Below are positions 50,350-61,097 of a stretch of 64,000 bases of DNA, piece by piece. Position 1 is the stretch's first letter; each line of letters starts with the position of its first letter. Both the position numbers and the translations under genes were made by a program. A model generated the notes under the pieces. The model was not told the DNA's origin, made no database searches, and was given only the letters and a program-made list of their open reading frames with translations. The DNA comes from Plantago major (Eukaryota > Streptophyta > Magnoliopsida > Lamiales > Plantaginaceae), in assembly GCA_026545765.1 (NCBI GenBank), contig CM048844.1:17678237-17742236 (forward strand). The letters are read 5' to 3'.

Positions 50350-50669
50350 TATATAACTAATATTACAAATCTAGACTTTAGAGCATTTATTCCTGATTAA
50401 GGTCTTGTGTGAATTTTAACATTTACTAAACATTGTTCTAATATGGGTTTATATAATATTAATACAGACTTATATATCTATATTTAAGATTGTATTTATG
50501 CTACTAAACGTAAATAAAATTCGTGATAAAACAAACCCGTATGAAATATAAAAGGTCAAATTGTATAAAAGGTCAAATTGTAGGGGGTAAATTACATACA
50601 TGAAACCTTTTCACTGTAGGGGACATATTTACAGATGAACATACTTTAGGCCTAATTTCACTTTCCGCC

Positions 50670-50759
50670 ATGGCTGCTACTCTTTCCCGCCTTCGTCATC
50701 AGCCAAATCAAGCGCAGCACCGGCAAAGCCATGTTTGTGGTCGGATCGAAACACAATAG
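50670..50759 (+). other. Short upstream open frame before the PPR gene
   Basis: ATG at 50670 (context GCCATGG) opens a 29-codon frame rich in Arg, Gln and His (MAATLSRLRHQ at its start) and ends with TAG. It lies about 300 bp upstream of the PPR ATG. It could be a leader peptide of the PPR transcript or chance; no splice linking it in frame to the PPR gene was found. Confidence 0.3.
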
Positions 50760-51061
50760 TATACTATCATCTAATAAGACTAATATGGAAGCTTTCTTGC
50801 TAATCAGTTTTACTTTCCCCAATTTCATGCTACTCTGACATCAGTGTTCAGCATTTCAGCACCCAAGAGCTCGCTCCGTGAAGAAGACGGTCTGTATATG
50901 TTCGACATTTCAATCTGAACTTGCCATGAAACGATTATATTCAAGCAGGTTTACCATTAATCCCAATTACAGTTTTCTCCGGAGTTATTTTTATATTCTC
51001 TTGGCATGCCTTTCATTTCCCCTTTTTCTGATCAGAACCAATTTGATTTTGTAGTGTGAAT

Positions 51062-53436
51062 ATGCTGGAAGCTCGCGTCATCAAGACAGGATTCGACCCG
51101 CGAATGAGTCGATACGATTTCCAGTTAAGGGATCTTCTTAGAAACTCGCAAGTTTCCGCTGCACGCCAACTGTTTGATAAGATGCCTCAGAAAAACACGT
51201 TCTCTGTTAACATGATGATTTCTGGTTTCATCAAGTCTGGAAATATGTTTCATGCTAAGGAGTTGTTTGATAATATGGGGGAACGGACGGCAGTTTCTTG
51301 GACGATACTGATTGGTGGATATGCTCGGAACAATCAACCTGTGGAAGCGTTTAATCTGTTTGCTGATATGTGTAGGTCGGGGATGAAACCGGATCATGTT
51401 ACTTTCGCGACTCTTTTGTCGGCGTTTGATGAGACGGTGAACGGGAATTATGTATGTCAAGTACATGCTCATGTCACTAGATTGGGCTTTGACTCTGATC
51501 TTGCAGTTTGTAATAGCTTGGTGGGTTCTTACTGCAAGTCTTGGAGGCTTGGTTTGGCTTTCCGATTATTTAGGGACATGGTCGTGAGAGATACGATTAC
51601 TTTCAACTCAATGATAACTGGTTGTTCAAGGGAAGGGTTAGGTAAACAAGCTGCGATGCTCTTCTCTGAAATGCAACGTTGTGGTCTGAGGCCTTCTGAT
51701 CTTACTTTCGCGGCACTTTTACGTGGCAGTGTTGGATTGAACAATATTGCTCTTGTGAAACAGGTTCATGGGCTGGTGGTAAAGACCAGCTTTATCAGTG
51801 ATGTATTTATTGGCAATGCAATTCTTGATTTGTATGCTAAACATAACCATAAGGATGATTTGAGAAAATTGTTTGATGATATGCCAGAATTGGATGTCGT
51901 ATCTTACAATATTATGATAACAAGTTATGCATGGAATGGACAGCTAGAAGAATCGCTCAACCTTTTCAGAGTGCTTTGGTTAAGCAACTTTAGTCGAAGA
52001 AACTTTCCTTTTGCAACCTTGTTGAGTGTTGCTACAAATAAACAAGAGTTGGATTTGGGACGTCAAATTCATGCGCAAGCGCTTGTGACTACAGCTGATA
52101 AGGAGATTCAGGTAGGGAATGCCCTTGTTGACATGTATGCTAAGTGTTGCAGGTTTAATGAAGCCAATATCTTATTTCACAAATTGGTTGAGTCTGACAA
52201 GAGCTCTACTCCATGGACAACCTTGATATCAGGATATGTTCAACAAGGCTTTAATGATGAGGCCCTTTTACTCTACAATGAAATGCGTAGGAAAAATGGT
52301 TGTGGAGACCACGCAACTTTAGCAAGTATTGCTAAAGCCGCAGCAAACTTGGCTCAGCTTTCACTTGGGAAGCAACTGCATTCTTCTATAATTACAGCTG
52401 GATTCATGTCGAATGTTTACTGTGGCAGTGCAATACTGGACATGTATGCAAAATGTGGATCTTTAAAGGATGCAATTCTAATTTTTAATGAGATGCCTGA
52501 TAGGAATGTGGTGTCATGGAATGCTGTTATTTCAGCTTATGCACACAATGGAGATGGCAAAGCTACTCTGAGATCCTTCGAGGAGATGGTCGATTCTGGT
52601 ATTCACCCCGACCCTGTTAGCTTTCTTTGTGTTTTGAATGCCTGCAGGCACTGTGGGCTTGTTGAGGAAGCATTACAGTATTTCAATGCCATGACTCAAA
52701 CGTTTAAACTTGTCCCATGGAAGGTTCACTATGCATCTCTTGTTGATGTGCTGTGTAGAAGAGGACGATTCGAAGAAACAGAGACTCTGATTGCTCAAAT
52801 GCCATTTGAGCCAGATGAAATTATGAGGTCATCTATTTTAAATGCGTGCAGGATCCATAAGAATCAGGAGTTTGCTAAGAAAGCTGCTGATGAACTCTTT
52901 AACATGGAAATGCCGAGAGATGCTGCATCCTACGTCACCATGTCTAATATTTATGCAGAAGCAGGTGACTGGAAACATGTTTCAAATATAAAAAGAAGGC
53001 CATGAGAGAGCAAGGATTCAAGAAAGTGACTGGTTATAGCTGGGTTGAAATTCAACGTAAAGTTCATATCTTCACTGCAAATGACAATTCTCATCCTCTA
53101 GATGAGGAGATAAGAAGAAAGATCAGTGAGTTGGGGAAACAGCTGGAAGAGGAAGGTTATAAGCCTGATCTAAGTTTTGTCCTCGAAAATGTGGATGATG
53201 AAATAAAAGCAGAATCACTTAAGTATCACAGCGAAAGGCTAGCAATTGCATTCGCACTCATAAGTACTCCTGCGGGATCACCAGTGCTTGTAATGAAAAA
53301 CTTAAGAACTTGCATAGACTGCCATGCTGCAATAAAGGTGATTTCAAAAGTTGTCCAAAGGGAAATTACTGTCAGAGATTCAAGTAGGTTCCATCACTTC
53401 AAAGACGGGGCTTGCTCATGTGGTGATTATTGGTGA
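51062..53436 (+). CDS. Pentatricopeptide repeat protein, PLS-DYW class, frame broken before the DYW end
   Basis: Single-exon PPR gene similar over its whole length to Arabidopsis At2g01510-type proteins. Those are expected in organelles, where DYW proteins take part in C-to-U RNA editing. The first frame (51062-53005) carries the PLS repeat tract, for example [24 protein letters not shown] and MPFEPDEI. The second frame (from 53002) carries the E+ and DYW parts, with YSWVEI, the deaminase-like HSERLA and CIDCHAAIK, and ends CSCGDYW. The two overlap at AAAAGAAGGCCATGAG: about two bases too many where family members read on through a KKAMRE-like stretch. The conserved Trp in the EIMW motif is Arg here ([11 protein letters not shown]). 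The ATG at 51062 is used; the in-frame GTG six bases earlier is not a start. Either the gene is a recent pseudogene or the sequence has an indel error. Confidence 0.88.
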
Positions 53437-55891
53437 CGAATATCATTAAACATCCTAACATTTGAGCTTATAGAACTTGATATCGGTTCAATTTTCAAGG
53501 CTGACCGCTATCCACAAGCAACTTTTACTGTTTGGTGTGATTGGCACTCAATATGGGACTTGGCTGTCTGATGGAAATAGTATATGTTACTTAGGTTATG
53601 CAATATGGTATGAAATTGTTGCATATGACACTGCAACTGTTGAATTAGGTTATGATTAACTTATGCAGCCACATAACATGTTTATTTGCTACAATTGCTC
53701 TATATTCATGGTTGAACGAAGCATGACGCTGTCATCCACCTGACTCAGTTCTAGCTGAATGTCAGCTTTCTTACTCAGAATCGGAAAATCCCTCTAATAA
53801 ATATTTGTGAAGGTATTGTTTACCGGCCTTAACTTTTTGTCCATGTTCTTTTAAACAAACTGCAGCATGTGTCCTAACCTGATCTCCTTATATCTCTCAA
53901 AACATAACTGGCAGAAGTATCACTGCGAAACCTATGTCTGTTATCCTGTCCTTACATGCCTGATCATATACTATTAGCATTGGGTCAATGCAATGAAGTA
54001 GTATGCCAATGACTGCAATGAACTTGCTTATCATTAGTTTCAGATCAAATAGTTGTCTTGTTAAATGTTAACTATTTCTTAAGTCCATTTTCCACAGTTT
54101 AACAGGTTTGTACCTCAAATCTTTGATTTATCTTGTTAGAAGGCCAGTTACGAGAGATGTCCATATTCATCTTAGCATGTTGGAGAAGAGTGGGAACTTT
54201 CACGCCAGGGGCAGAACGCACGCCCAGAGCATTCGTTCAAAATTAAGTTTAAATAAGTTGACAGCTTTCTCTGGATTTGGTGCTTGTAGTTTTTGCAGCG
54301 CACAAAATTAGCCCGTGGACTATATATTTGGTGCAATGAAACAGCGAAACACATGGTTGCAAATACAAGGTAAATGAATTGTAATAGGCTGTAAAATTTT
54401 AATCCTTGTGACTTTTACAATGTGCAGCTGTATCATTAGATAACTTAATACGTCCAATATTGTGAAAATGTTATCATCCAGGCTCCAGCATCATTGGTTG
54501 ATCACAAAGCAATCAGATTTACAATGTCCTACTTCGAGCCATAATAATCAATTGACATGCCCACTCCTCCTTAGACTCCAACAACAGACTAGGGAGAACA
54601 ATGAACTAGTACAGTTATCTAATTGCTATTTCATTTTTTCACATTGATTGAGTAATCCTTCTACATTGCAATATGGCACTAGGGGCTGCTCATAGTTATA
54701 TGAAACCTTTAGCGAAATTAGGAAAAATGAGATGTCTCAGCCCTTTTGCTAGCAACTTTCAAGACAGAACAAAAATGAAATATCGAACTTGTATCATAAT
54801 AAGTTCATAACTAGCGGAGCTTGGGTGGTCGCTTTAGTATGTTTGTCTTTTGTCCTGAAATAGGTGTTCTTTTCCAAGAAAATATATGCAACCCAGCATT
54901 TCTACTTGATCTACAGTTACACATTGATTTCACTTTAATGTTAGTTTGTGAGGGTGACTTTGTGTACTTCTGGTATATATGTTAGTCTTGGTAAAGGAGT
55001 GGACTATTACGTCTTAATTTTGGTGTTTGGTGATTAGTTGGAAGGGGATAAAAATAAATCTATGGTTGCTTTCTAGCTAAAAGCAACATTGTTGTTGCAT
55101 CACAATCGTTTGATGAAATAAAAGAAAAGTATTTTTTGCAGGACGATTCTTCGACACAAAAAGACTTGAACTGACTGTGATCGTTGAGTAAACAACAAAA
55201 GAGGCCACTGAATCCGAGGCCGCTGAGAAATTCAAGGAGGGTTCCTTGACAGAAGAATCCAATCAGTTTTATTTATCCGTTCGATTGATATCTCCAGTCA
55301 TTGATTCTGGAGCCAACATGAACTGCCCAAGTATCAACTCTAACTGCACATGCTGCCAAATGATACAATCCAAAACATTTTTCTTCTTGATTTGAATAGT
55401 CTAATCCTAGTTAAACATGTTGATATAATTAAAGAGGATGATAAGTCGTGTAATAGATTGAGAAAGGTAGAAAACCATGCAGAATACCCGAATGTTGGAG
55501 TTATCTCTGTGGCTCTAGCCTTTATACATCATGAGTCTCCAGCTGGGAAAAATCTGGTTCATTCTCAACTTCTTGTTGTATCTTAGTCAATTACACTTGT
55601 ACTACAATACTCTAATCCATCCCAAAAAAGTTGTCCATATCCTATCCTGACAAAACCGGTTAAGTAAATACTCATAAAGTTGTTAAGGGTACTCTGCCCA
55701 CATCCTATCCATGTCTGTAAAAGTATTATGAGTACGGGCAGGGGTTTTGGCCTTCTTGGAACTTGGTAGATTTAAGATTATCGTTTTGTGTGGAAGTCAT
55801 AGACTTCCTGAACTATGAAACATGCCATATATATCCATATCCAAAACTCGCAATTTTATTCGATGTATAGTGTATCCAGGACACAGTTTTA
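53437..55891. other. Spacer downstream of the PPR gene
   Basis: About 2.5 kb without a recognised gene or element end. Two stretches look faintly exon-like: 55140-55290, with a FFDTKRLEL/EATESEAAEKFKEG-type reading behind a TTTTTGCAG, and 55350-55586, a 78-codon open frame. Neither has a known motif. They may be decayed exons of the same unknown gene as the fragment at 55892. Confidence 0.35.
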
Positions 55892-55995
55892 TTGATCTTA
55901 GTGAGGGGAAAGTTAGATGTACACAGTCCCAAGTTAATGTCTGATATAAGGGATTTCGGTTATTGGTCTCCTTTCGATGGCCCGGGGAAGGGAGT

Positions 55996-56421
55996 TGTTA
56001 GAATATGCCTTGAATCAGGATTAGGCCTATTTCCTAAGTTTGTCAGGTTTGGGCTTATTTGTCCACTAGGTTATCTGTATACTAGGTTTGTCAGGATTGG
56101 GTTCTATTTCATAGTCCTGTTCGGTCACTTTCTAGAGAAGTATTATATATACTTCCTCTTAGCCTGGTAAAATCATTCTGGGATCATTATTGCAATGATC
56201 ATTCTGCATTCTGCAATGGTCATTCTGCATTCTGTAATCTGATTATTCTATAATCAGATTAATTTTGTCATGATCATTCTGTTATTCTGTCATGATCAAT
56301 CTGTCGTGATCATTATGTTTATGTGCCCGTGGACATAGCTAACTCATTGTTAGTGAACCACGTTAGATCTCTGTGTTCTTTATTCACGTTGTTTATGATC
56401 TTTCTTGCTTCCGTTATAACA
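55996..56421 (+). repeat. 5' LTR of the copia element (426 bp, internally deleted)
   Basis: It starts TGTTAGAATATGCC and ends CGTTATAACA. Compared with the 3' LTR it lacks about 90 bp between CATTATGTT and GCCCGTGGAC, including the part that holds a CAATAAAA polyadenylation-like signal in the other LTR. Confidence 0.92.
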
Positions 56422-56424
56422 AAC

Positions 56425-56437
56425 TGGTATCAAGAGC
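56425..56437 (+). other. Primer-binding site of the copia element
   Basis: TGGTATCAAGAGC three bases after the 5' LTR, one base longer than the common TGGTATCAGAGC of initiator Met-tRNA primed copia elements. Confidence 0.7.
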
Positions 56438-56487
56438 TGGATATGTTCTAGTGTTTGAAATTCGCTGGGAAAGATGTATGATATAAC

Positions 56488-57822
56488 GTGAAGATCGACA
56501 AATTTACCGGGAGGAATAGTTTCAGTTTATGGCAGATCAAGATGCGAGCTTTGTTGAAACAACAAGGGCTGTGGGCGCCGCTTGTTTGGAAGTCGACAGA
56601 AAAAGTCACTGCTGAGATGGTCGTTTTGGAGGAGAAGGCACACTCGACAATTATGTTGTGTCTTGCTGACGATATCATCACCGAGATCGCGGAGGAGGAA
56701 ACCGTGCAAGGTCTGTGGGTTAAGCTCGAGAGTCTCTATATGACAAAGTCTTTAACCAATAAGTTGCTTCTGAAGCAACGTCTGTTCAGTTTGCGAATGC
56801 AGGAAGGTTTGCCTCTCCGAGATCATCTGGATCAGTTAAACACAATTTTACTTGAATTGCGTAATATTGGTGTTAAGGTTGAAGATGAGGACGCTGCTTT
56901 AATTATGTTAGTATCATTACCATTATCGTATGAGAATTTCGTGCAATCGTTTATTGTTGGTAAAGATACTATTTCTCTAGAAGAGGTTAGATCATCCCTC
57001 CATACTAGAGAGCTGCGCCATAAGGCAGCTAGAACATGTGCCGATAATCAGGCTGCTGGGTTAGTAACCAATGGTAGTAATGGGCATGGAAATTCGGGAA
57101 AGAAGAAATTCAAGAAACCAGCTTCTAAGGGTCCAAAATCGAATGATACCTGTAATTACCGTAAAGAAAAGGGACACTGGAAATCTGAATGTCCTAAGAA
57201 GAAGAGGCAACAGGATAAACCGACAGGTACTGCTGCTGTAGCTAATACCAATTCTGAAGAGGATATTACTCTAGTTGCTGATAAGCACACGCATCACAAT
57301 GATTCATGGATCCTTGATTCTGGAGCATCTTACCATATATGTCCGCGCAGGGAGTGGTTTACAACCTACGAGCAAGTAGACGGTGGCAATATTACTATGG
57401 ATAACAGTTCTCTTTGTAAGACGGTTGGAATAGGCTCGATCAAAATTCGGACACATGATGGTAAATTCTGCACATTGAATGATGTTAGGAATGTTCCACT
57501 TATGACAAAGAATCTGATATCTTTGAGTACACTTGACAATAAGGGCTTCAATTATCAAGGTGGAGGTGGAGTTTTACATGTCTGCAAGGGTTCGAATGTA
57601 GTTCCGAAAGGTGTAAAACGTGGTACCTTGTATATTCTTCAAGGTTCTACGTTATCAATTTCTGTTGCTAGGCATCATACAGTCGGGGATACACCACATC
57701 ATAATGGTATAGCAGAACGTATGAATCCGACAATTCTGGTGAGAGCTAGGTGCATTCTCTCTAATGCTGGAATAACTAGAAGATCCTGGGCACAAGCGGT
57801 GTACAACATGCTATCTGATTAA
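56488..57822 (+). pseudogene. Copia gag-protease-integrase remnant
   Basis: Reading from 56488 gives gag (KIDKFTGRNSFSLWQIK), a zinc knuckle in which the second Cys is Arg (CNYRKEKGHWKSEC), the protease active site WILDSGAS and the GAG-pre-integrase region up to about 57670. It then jumps to the integrase end HHNGIAERMN and stops. The integrase core between them is deleted. The only ATG upstream (56475) is out of frame and closes at once, so no proper start remains. Confidence 0.85.
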
Positions 57823-58067
57823 TAGTGGACCTCACACAGAAAGTGATGGTGTTGAGAAACAAGTGGAGCAGTAAGTCACTCTAGGTGAGAGTGAACCACA
57901 ACATGAAAGTGAATAGCCACATTCAGAATCAGAACTATCGGCTTTTCACCGCCACAAAGAATCAAAGACAACTCGGTGATCGATTAAGGAGATGGAATTA
58001 TGGGAAGCCTCCCATCATATTAGGTTTTGAACATATGGTTGCCTATGCACTATAGGTTGCTGAAGAG

Positions 58068-59575
58068 GTGGATCCTAACTCTGATGAGCCATCCACCTAC
58101 AATGAAGCAGTGTCATGTACTGAGTCTGCCCAATGGCTTGCTGCAATGGGAGATGAGATGGAGTCACTTCATAAGAATCAGACTTGGGAATTAACCAAGC
58201 GACCTCAAGACAGGAAGATTGTCACCTGTAAATGGATCTACATGAAGAAGGAAGGAGAAACATCTGTTGAGGGTATCAAGTATAAAGCTCGAGTCGTAGC
58301 TAGGGGGTTCACTCAGAGAGAGGGAGTAGATTATAATGGAATTTTTTCGCTAGTGGTCAGACACACTTCCATCAGGGTACTACTACCAATAGTAGCACAT
58401 CAGAATTTGGAGCTTGAACAACTAGATGTAAAGACAGCTTTTCTGCATGGAGAGCTAGAAGAGGAGATATACATGACTCAGCCTGATGGTTTTCAGGTTC
58501 CTGGTAAGGAAGACTATGTTTGCAAGTTGAAGAAGTCCTTGTATGGACTAAAGCAGTCTCCGAGGCAGTGGTATAAGAGATTCGACAGCTATATGATATA
58601 GATTGGCTACATCAAGAGTTCGTATGATTGTTGTGTTTACTACAACAAGGCAACAAATGGTTCTTTGATCTATCTGGTCTTGTATGTAGATGAAAGATTT
58701 GGGTGCGGCTCGGAAAATTCTGGGGATGGAGATTTATAGGGATAGAAGCAAAAAGAAACTTTTTTTTTTTTTTTTATCACAAAAGGGATACATTCAGAAT
58801 ATTTTGTCAAGATTTGGCATGTCTACAGCGAAGCCCATAGATACTCCTACTGCTGCAAATGCACATTTGTTTGTTGCTTTTGCACCTAAGTCTGCTGAGG
58901 CGAAGGAGTATGTCTCGAGTTCCCTATGCTAGTGCAGTAGGAAGCTTGATGTATGCAATGGTCTACACTCGACCTGATCTTGCACAGTCTGTTAGTGTCG
59001 TTAGTAGGTTTATGGGTGAACCTGGCAAGGAGCACTAGCAAGCTGTGAAGAGAATTTTTCAGTACCTAAAAGGTACGTCTGATGTTGGTCTCATTTATGG
59101 AGGTGATACAGAGTGTTTGGTGACAGGGTTTTCAGACTCTGATTATTCTGGAGATGTTGACAATAGAAGATCTATGACCGGTTATGTTTTCACTCTTGGT
59201 GGTTCAGTTGTCAGTTGGAAAGCTACTTTGCAACATACAGTGAATTTGTCTACTACGGAAGCAGAGTACATGGCATTGACAGAAGCAGCAAAAGAGGGAA
59301 TCTGGTTAAAGGGATTGGTCAGTGATTTGGGTCTACATCATGATCAGGCTATAGTGTATTGTGACAGTCTCAGTGCAATCTATTTAGCCAAGGATCAAGT
59401 CCATCACGAGACGACTAAACACTTTGATGTGAGGTATCATTTTCTAAGAAGTGAGAAGAGAATTAAGATGAACAAAGTGGGTACTGCTAATAACCCAGCT
59501 GATATGTTTACCAAGCCGGTCCCACATAGAAAGTTTCAACGTTGTTTGGACTTGCTAAATGTTAGGAGTTGCTGA
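58068..59575 (+). pseudogene. Copia reverse transcriptase and RNase H remnants
   Basis: RT begins with ESLHKNQTWEL, CKWIYMKK, ARGFTQREGVDY and KTAFLHGELEEEIYM, and is cut by a stop at 58599-58601. The following LVLYVDE at about 58680 joins directly to KDLGAARKILGMEI, so the second Asp of YVDD and the sequence after it are deleted. RNase H (59045-59575) is well kept, with SDSDYSGD, STTEAEYMAL and CDSLSAIYLA. Confidence 0.88.
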
Positions 59576-59679
59576 GGCAACATCTGAGGCAGAGAAGTTT
59601 TTTCTGGTACATCTGGCATTGTTATGGTGCATCTGGTACATCTGTTATTTGTGAGAGGATTCAAGTCAAGGTGGAGATT

Positions 59680-60195
59680 TGTTAGAATATGCCTTGAATC
59701 AAAATTAGGCCTATTTCCTAGGTCTGTCAGGTTTGGGCTTATTTGTCCACTAGGTTATATGTATACTAGGTTTGTCAGGATTGGGTTCTATTTTATAGTC
59801 CTGTCCGGTCACTGTCTAGAGAAGTATTGTATATACTTCCTCTCTTAGCCTAGTAAAATCATTCTGGGATCATTCTTGTTATGATCATTCTGCATTCTGC
59901 AATGGTGATTCTGCATTCTGCAATGGTCATTCTACATTCTGTAATCTGATTATTCTATAATCAGATTAATTATGTCATGATCATTCTGTTATTCTGTCAT
60001 GATCAATCTGTCGCGATCATTCTGTTATTCAGAAATCATTCTGTGATATCATTATGTAATCTGAGCTCTTCAAGATCAATAAAACTGTTCTCTTCTCAGC
60101 CCGTGGACGTAGTTAACTCATTGTTAGTGAACCACGTAAAATCTCTATGTTCTTTATTCACGTTATTTATGATCTTTCTTGCTTCCGTTATAATA
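59680..60195 (+). repeat. 3' LTR of the copia element (516 bp)
   Basis: It starts TGTTAGAATATGCC and ends CGTTATAATA, so the canonical terminal CA is mutated to TA. It contains repeated TGATCATTCTG blocks and a CAATAAAA motif near 60076. Confidence 0.92.
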
Positions 60196-60572
60196 GGAGT
60201 TACTTGTGATATTTCAAAATGGGCTCGAGAATTGAACAAGACTGAATCTTGCCCGTTTATAAGTGTATCTGCGTGTGCCTGACACCTCTAAATTGACGAT
60301 GTCTTTACATGAAGACATTTGGGTAGGTCATATGCCATGCACGACGGTGAGAGGCAAATGGGATGATGTTTAGCAATTAAACAAACAAGCTAGTGATGAT
60401 TCGGTCGTTGATGATTCGGTCGTTGATAACATAGATCAAATGGTTTGGAAGGACCCTTTTGTATTATGCAGCGATGAATTTAGATGGTTAATTGAAGTAC
60501 AAAATTCGTGACATACTTTTTGTACGTAATTTCCAAGTCTAGCTAGATAAATACAAATAATCTTTCACCAAG

Positions 60573-60801
60573 TCTCTATAGGACGAGACCGTCTAGTTAT
60601 CTAGAAAACGACCTATATATTATCACGAAAATCATTAATGTTATAATTAAAATGCCTATGTTGTTAATAAAATATATTTTTTATATAAAAAACACCAATA
60701 CTGCAACATATACGTTCTGATTAATAATATAATAATTTTCTTGGCAACACAAATCCGTCACTAGATAAGTTATCTAGTTATCCAGAGACCATCTCTCATG
60801 G
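60573..60801. mobile_element. Inverted-repeat MITE candidate
   Basis: Arms of about 30 bp, left CTCTATAGGACGAGACCGTC and right (complemented) CCATGAGAGATGGTCTCTGG, each continue into AACTAGAT-like sequence. The match is imperfect and no clear target duplication was identified. Confidence 0.4.
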
Positions 60802-61035
60802 AATACATAACTCACTCATAATCTTCAAGACAAGAGTAATAAGAATTATATTTCTCGGTGCGCGCTGGCAATGTCATCCAAAAAATTATTATACTAGTAT
60901 ATTAATTTGTTACAACTACCAAACAAAGAACATTCTCATTTCTCAGCCCAAAAGACAAAGTTGGTTCACTTTGGTATGAACGAAAATCCTGTGCTGTTGA
61001 AAACTGCTGAATCTAATCAACCACGCCTCTTTGCT

Positions 61036-61043
61036 TATAAATA
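61036..61043 (+). promoter_or_regulatory. TATA box of PDR-5
   Basis: TATAAATA 55 bp upstream of the PDR-5 ATG at 61098, predicting a leader of roughly 25-30 nt. Confidence 0.6.
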
Positions 61044-61097
61044 GCAACATAATTGAATCTCAGAATATACTAATTGATTCATTGTGACCAATCAAAC

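Larger units (their letters stand above)
48056..51061. other. Spacer between the divergent TBC and PPR genes
   Basis: About 3 kb. It holds the TBC 5' UTR exon and promoter (to about 48500), a possible degenerate Tourist relative near 48712-48835 (CCGAACTGAACTT), a clear Tourist-like MITE (49749-49872), a small Helitron (49993-50349) and the PPR upstream region with a short upstream open frame (50670-50759). Otherwise it is AT-rich without genes. Confidence 0.5.
55996..60195 (+). mobile_element. Ty1/copia LTR retrotransposon, defective, with 5-bp target duplication
   Basis: LTRs at 55996-56421 and 59680-60195 are flanked by the duplication GGAGT (55991-55995 and 60196-60200). A primer-binding site matching initiator Met-tRNA type (TGGTATCAAGAGC) is at 56425, and a purine tract AGGTGGAGATT lies just before the 3' LTR. 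The internal order gag-protease-(integrase remnant)-RT-RNase H is that of copia. The coding part is broken by a missing gag start, a lost zinc-knuckle Cys, a large integrase deletion, stops in RT and loss of the YVDD box. Confidence 0.93.
55892..60286 (+). pseudogene. Unrecognised coding-like fragment split by the copia insertion
   Basis: An open stretch before the 5' LTR (55892-55995, containing DIRDFGYWSPFDGPGKG) continues in the same frame after the 3' LTR (60201 onward, containing TCDISKWARELNKTE and ending FISVSACA at a stop at 60281) once the element and one copy of the GGAGT duplication are set aside. The combined stretch is about 60 residues with good codon structure. I do not recognise the family. 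Further decayed reading may extend to about 60511 with an internal stop. It is probably the remains of a gene or of another element hit by the retrotransposon. Confidence 0.4.
60287..61097. other. Spacer upstream of PDR-5
   Basis: It holds decayed reading that may continue the unknown fragment (to about 60511), a short tandem repeat GATTCGGTCGTTGAT at 60398-60427, an imperfect inverted-repeat element (60573-60801) and the PDR-5 promoter. Confidence 0.4.

Noticed and set aside
51125..51472. 115-codon minus-strand open frame
   Set aside because: It is antisense to the PPR coding region; its content mirrors the PPR repeats.
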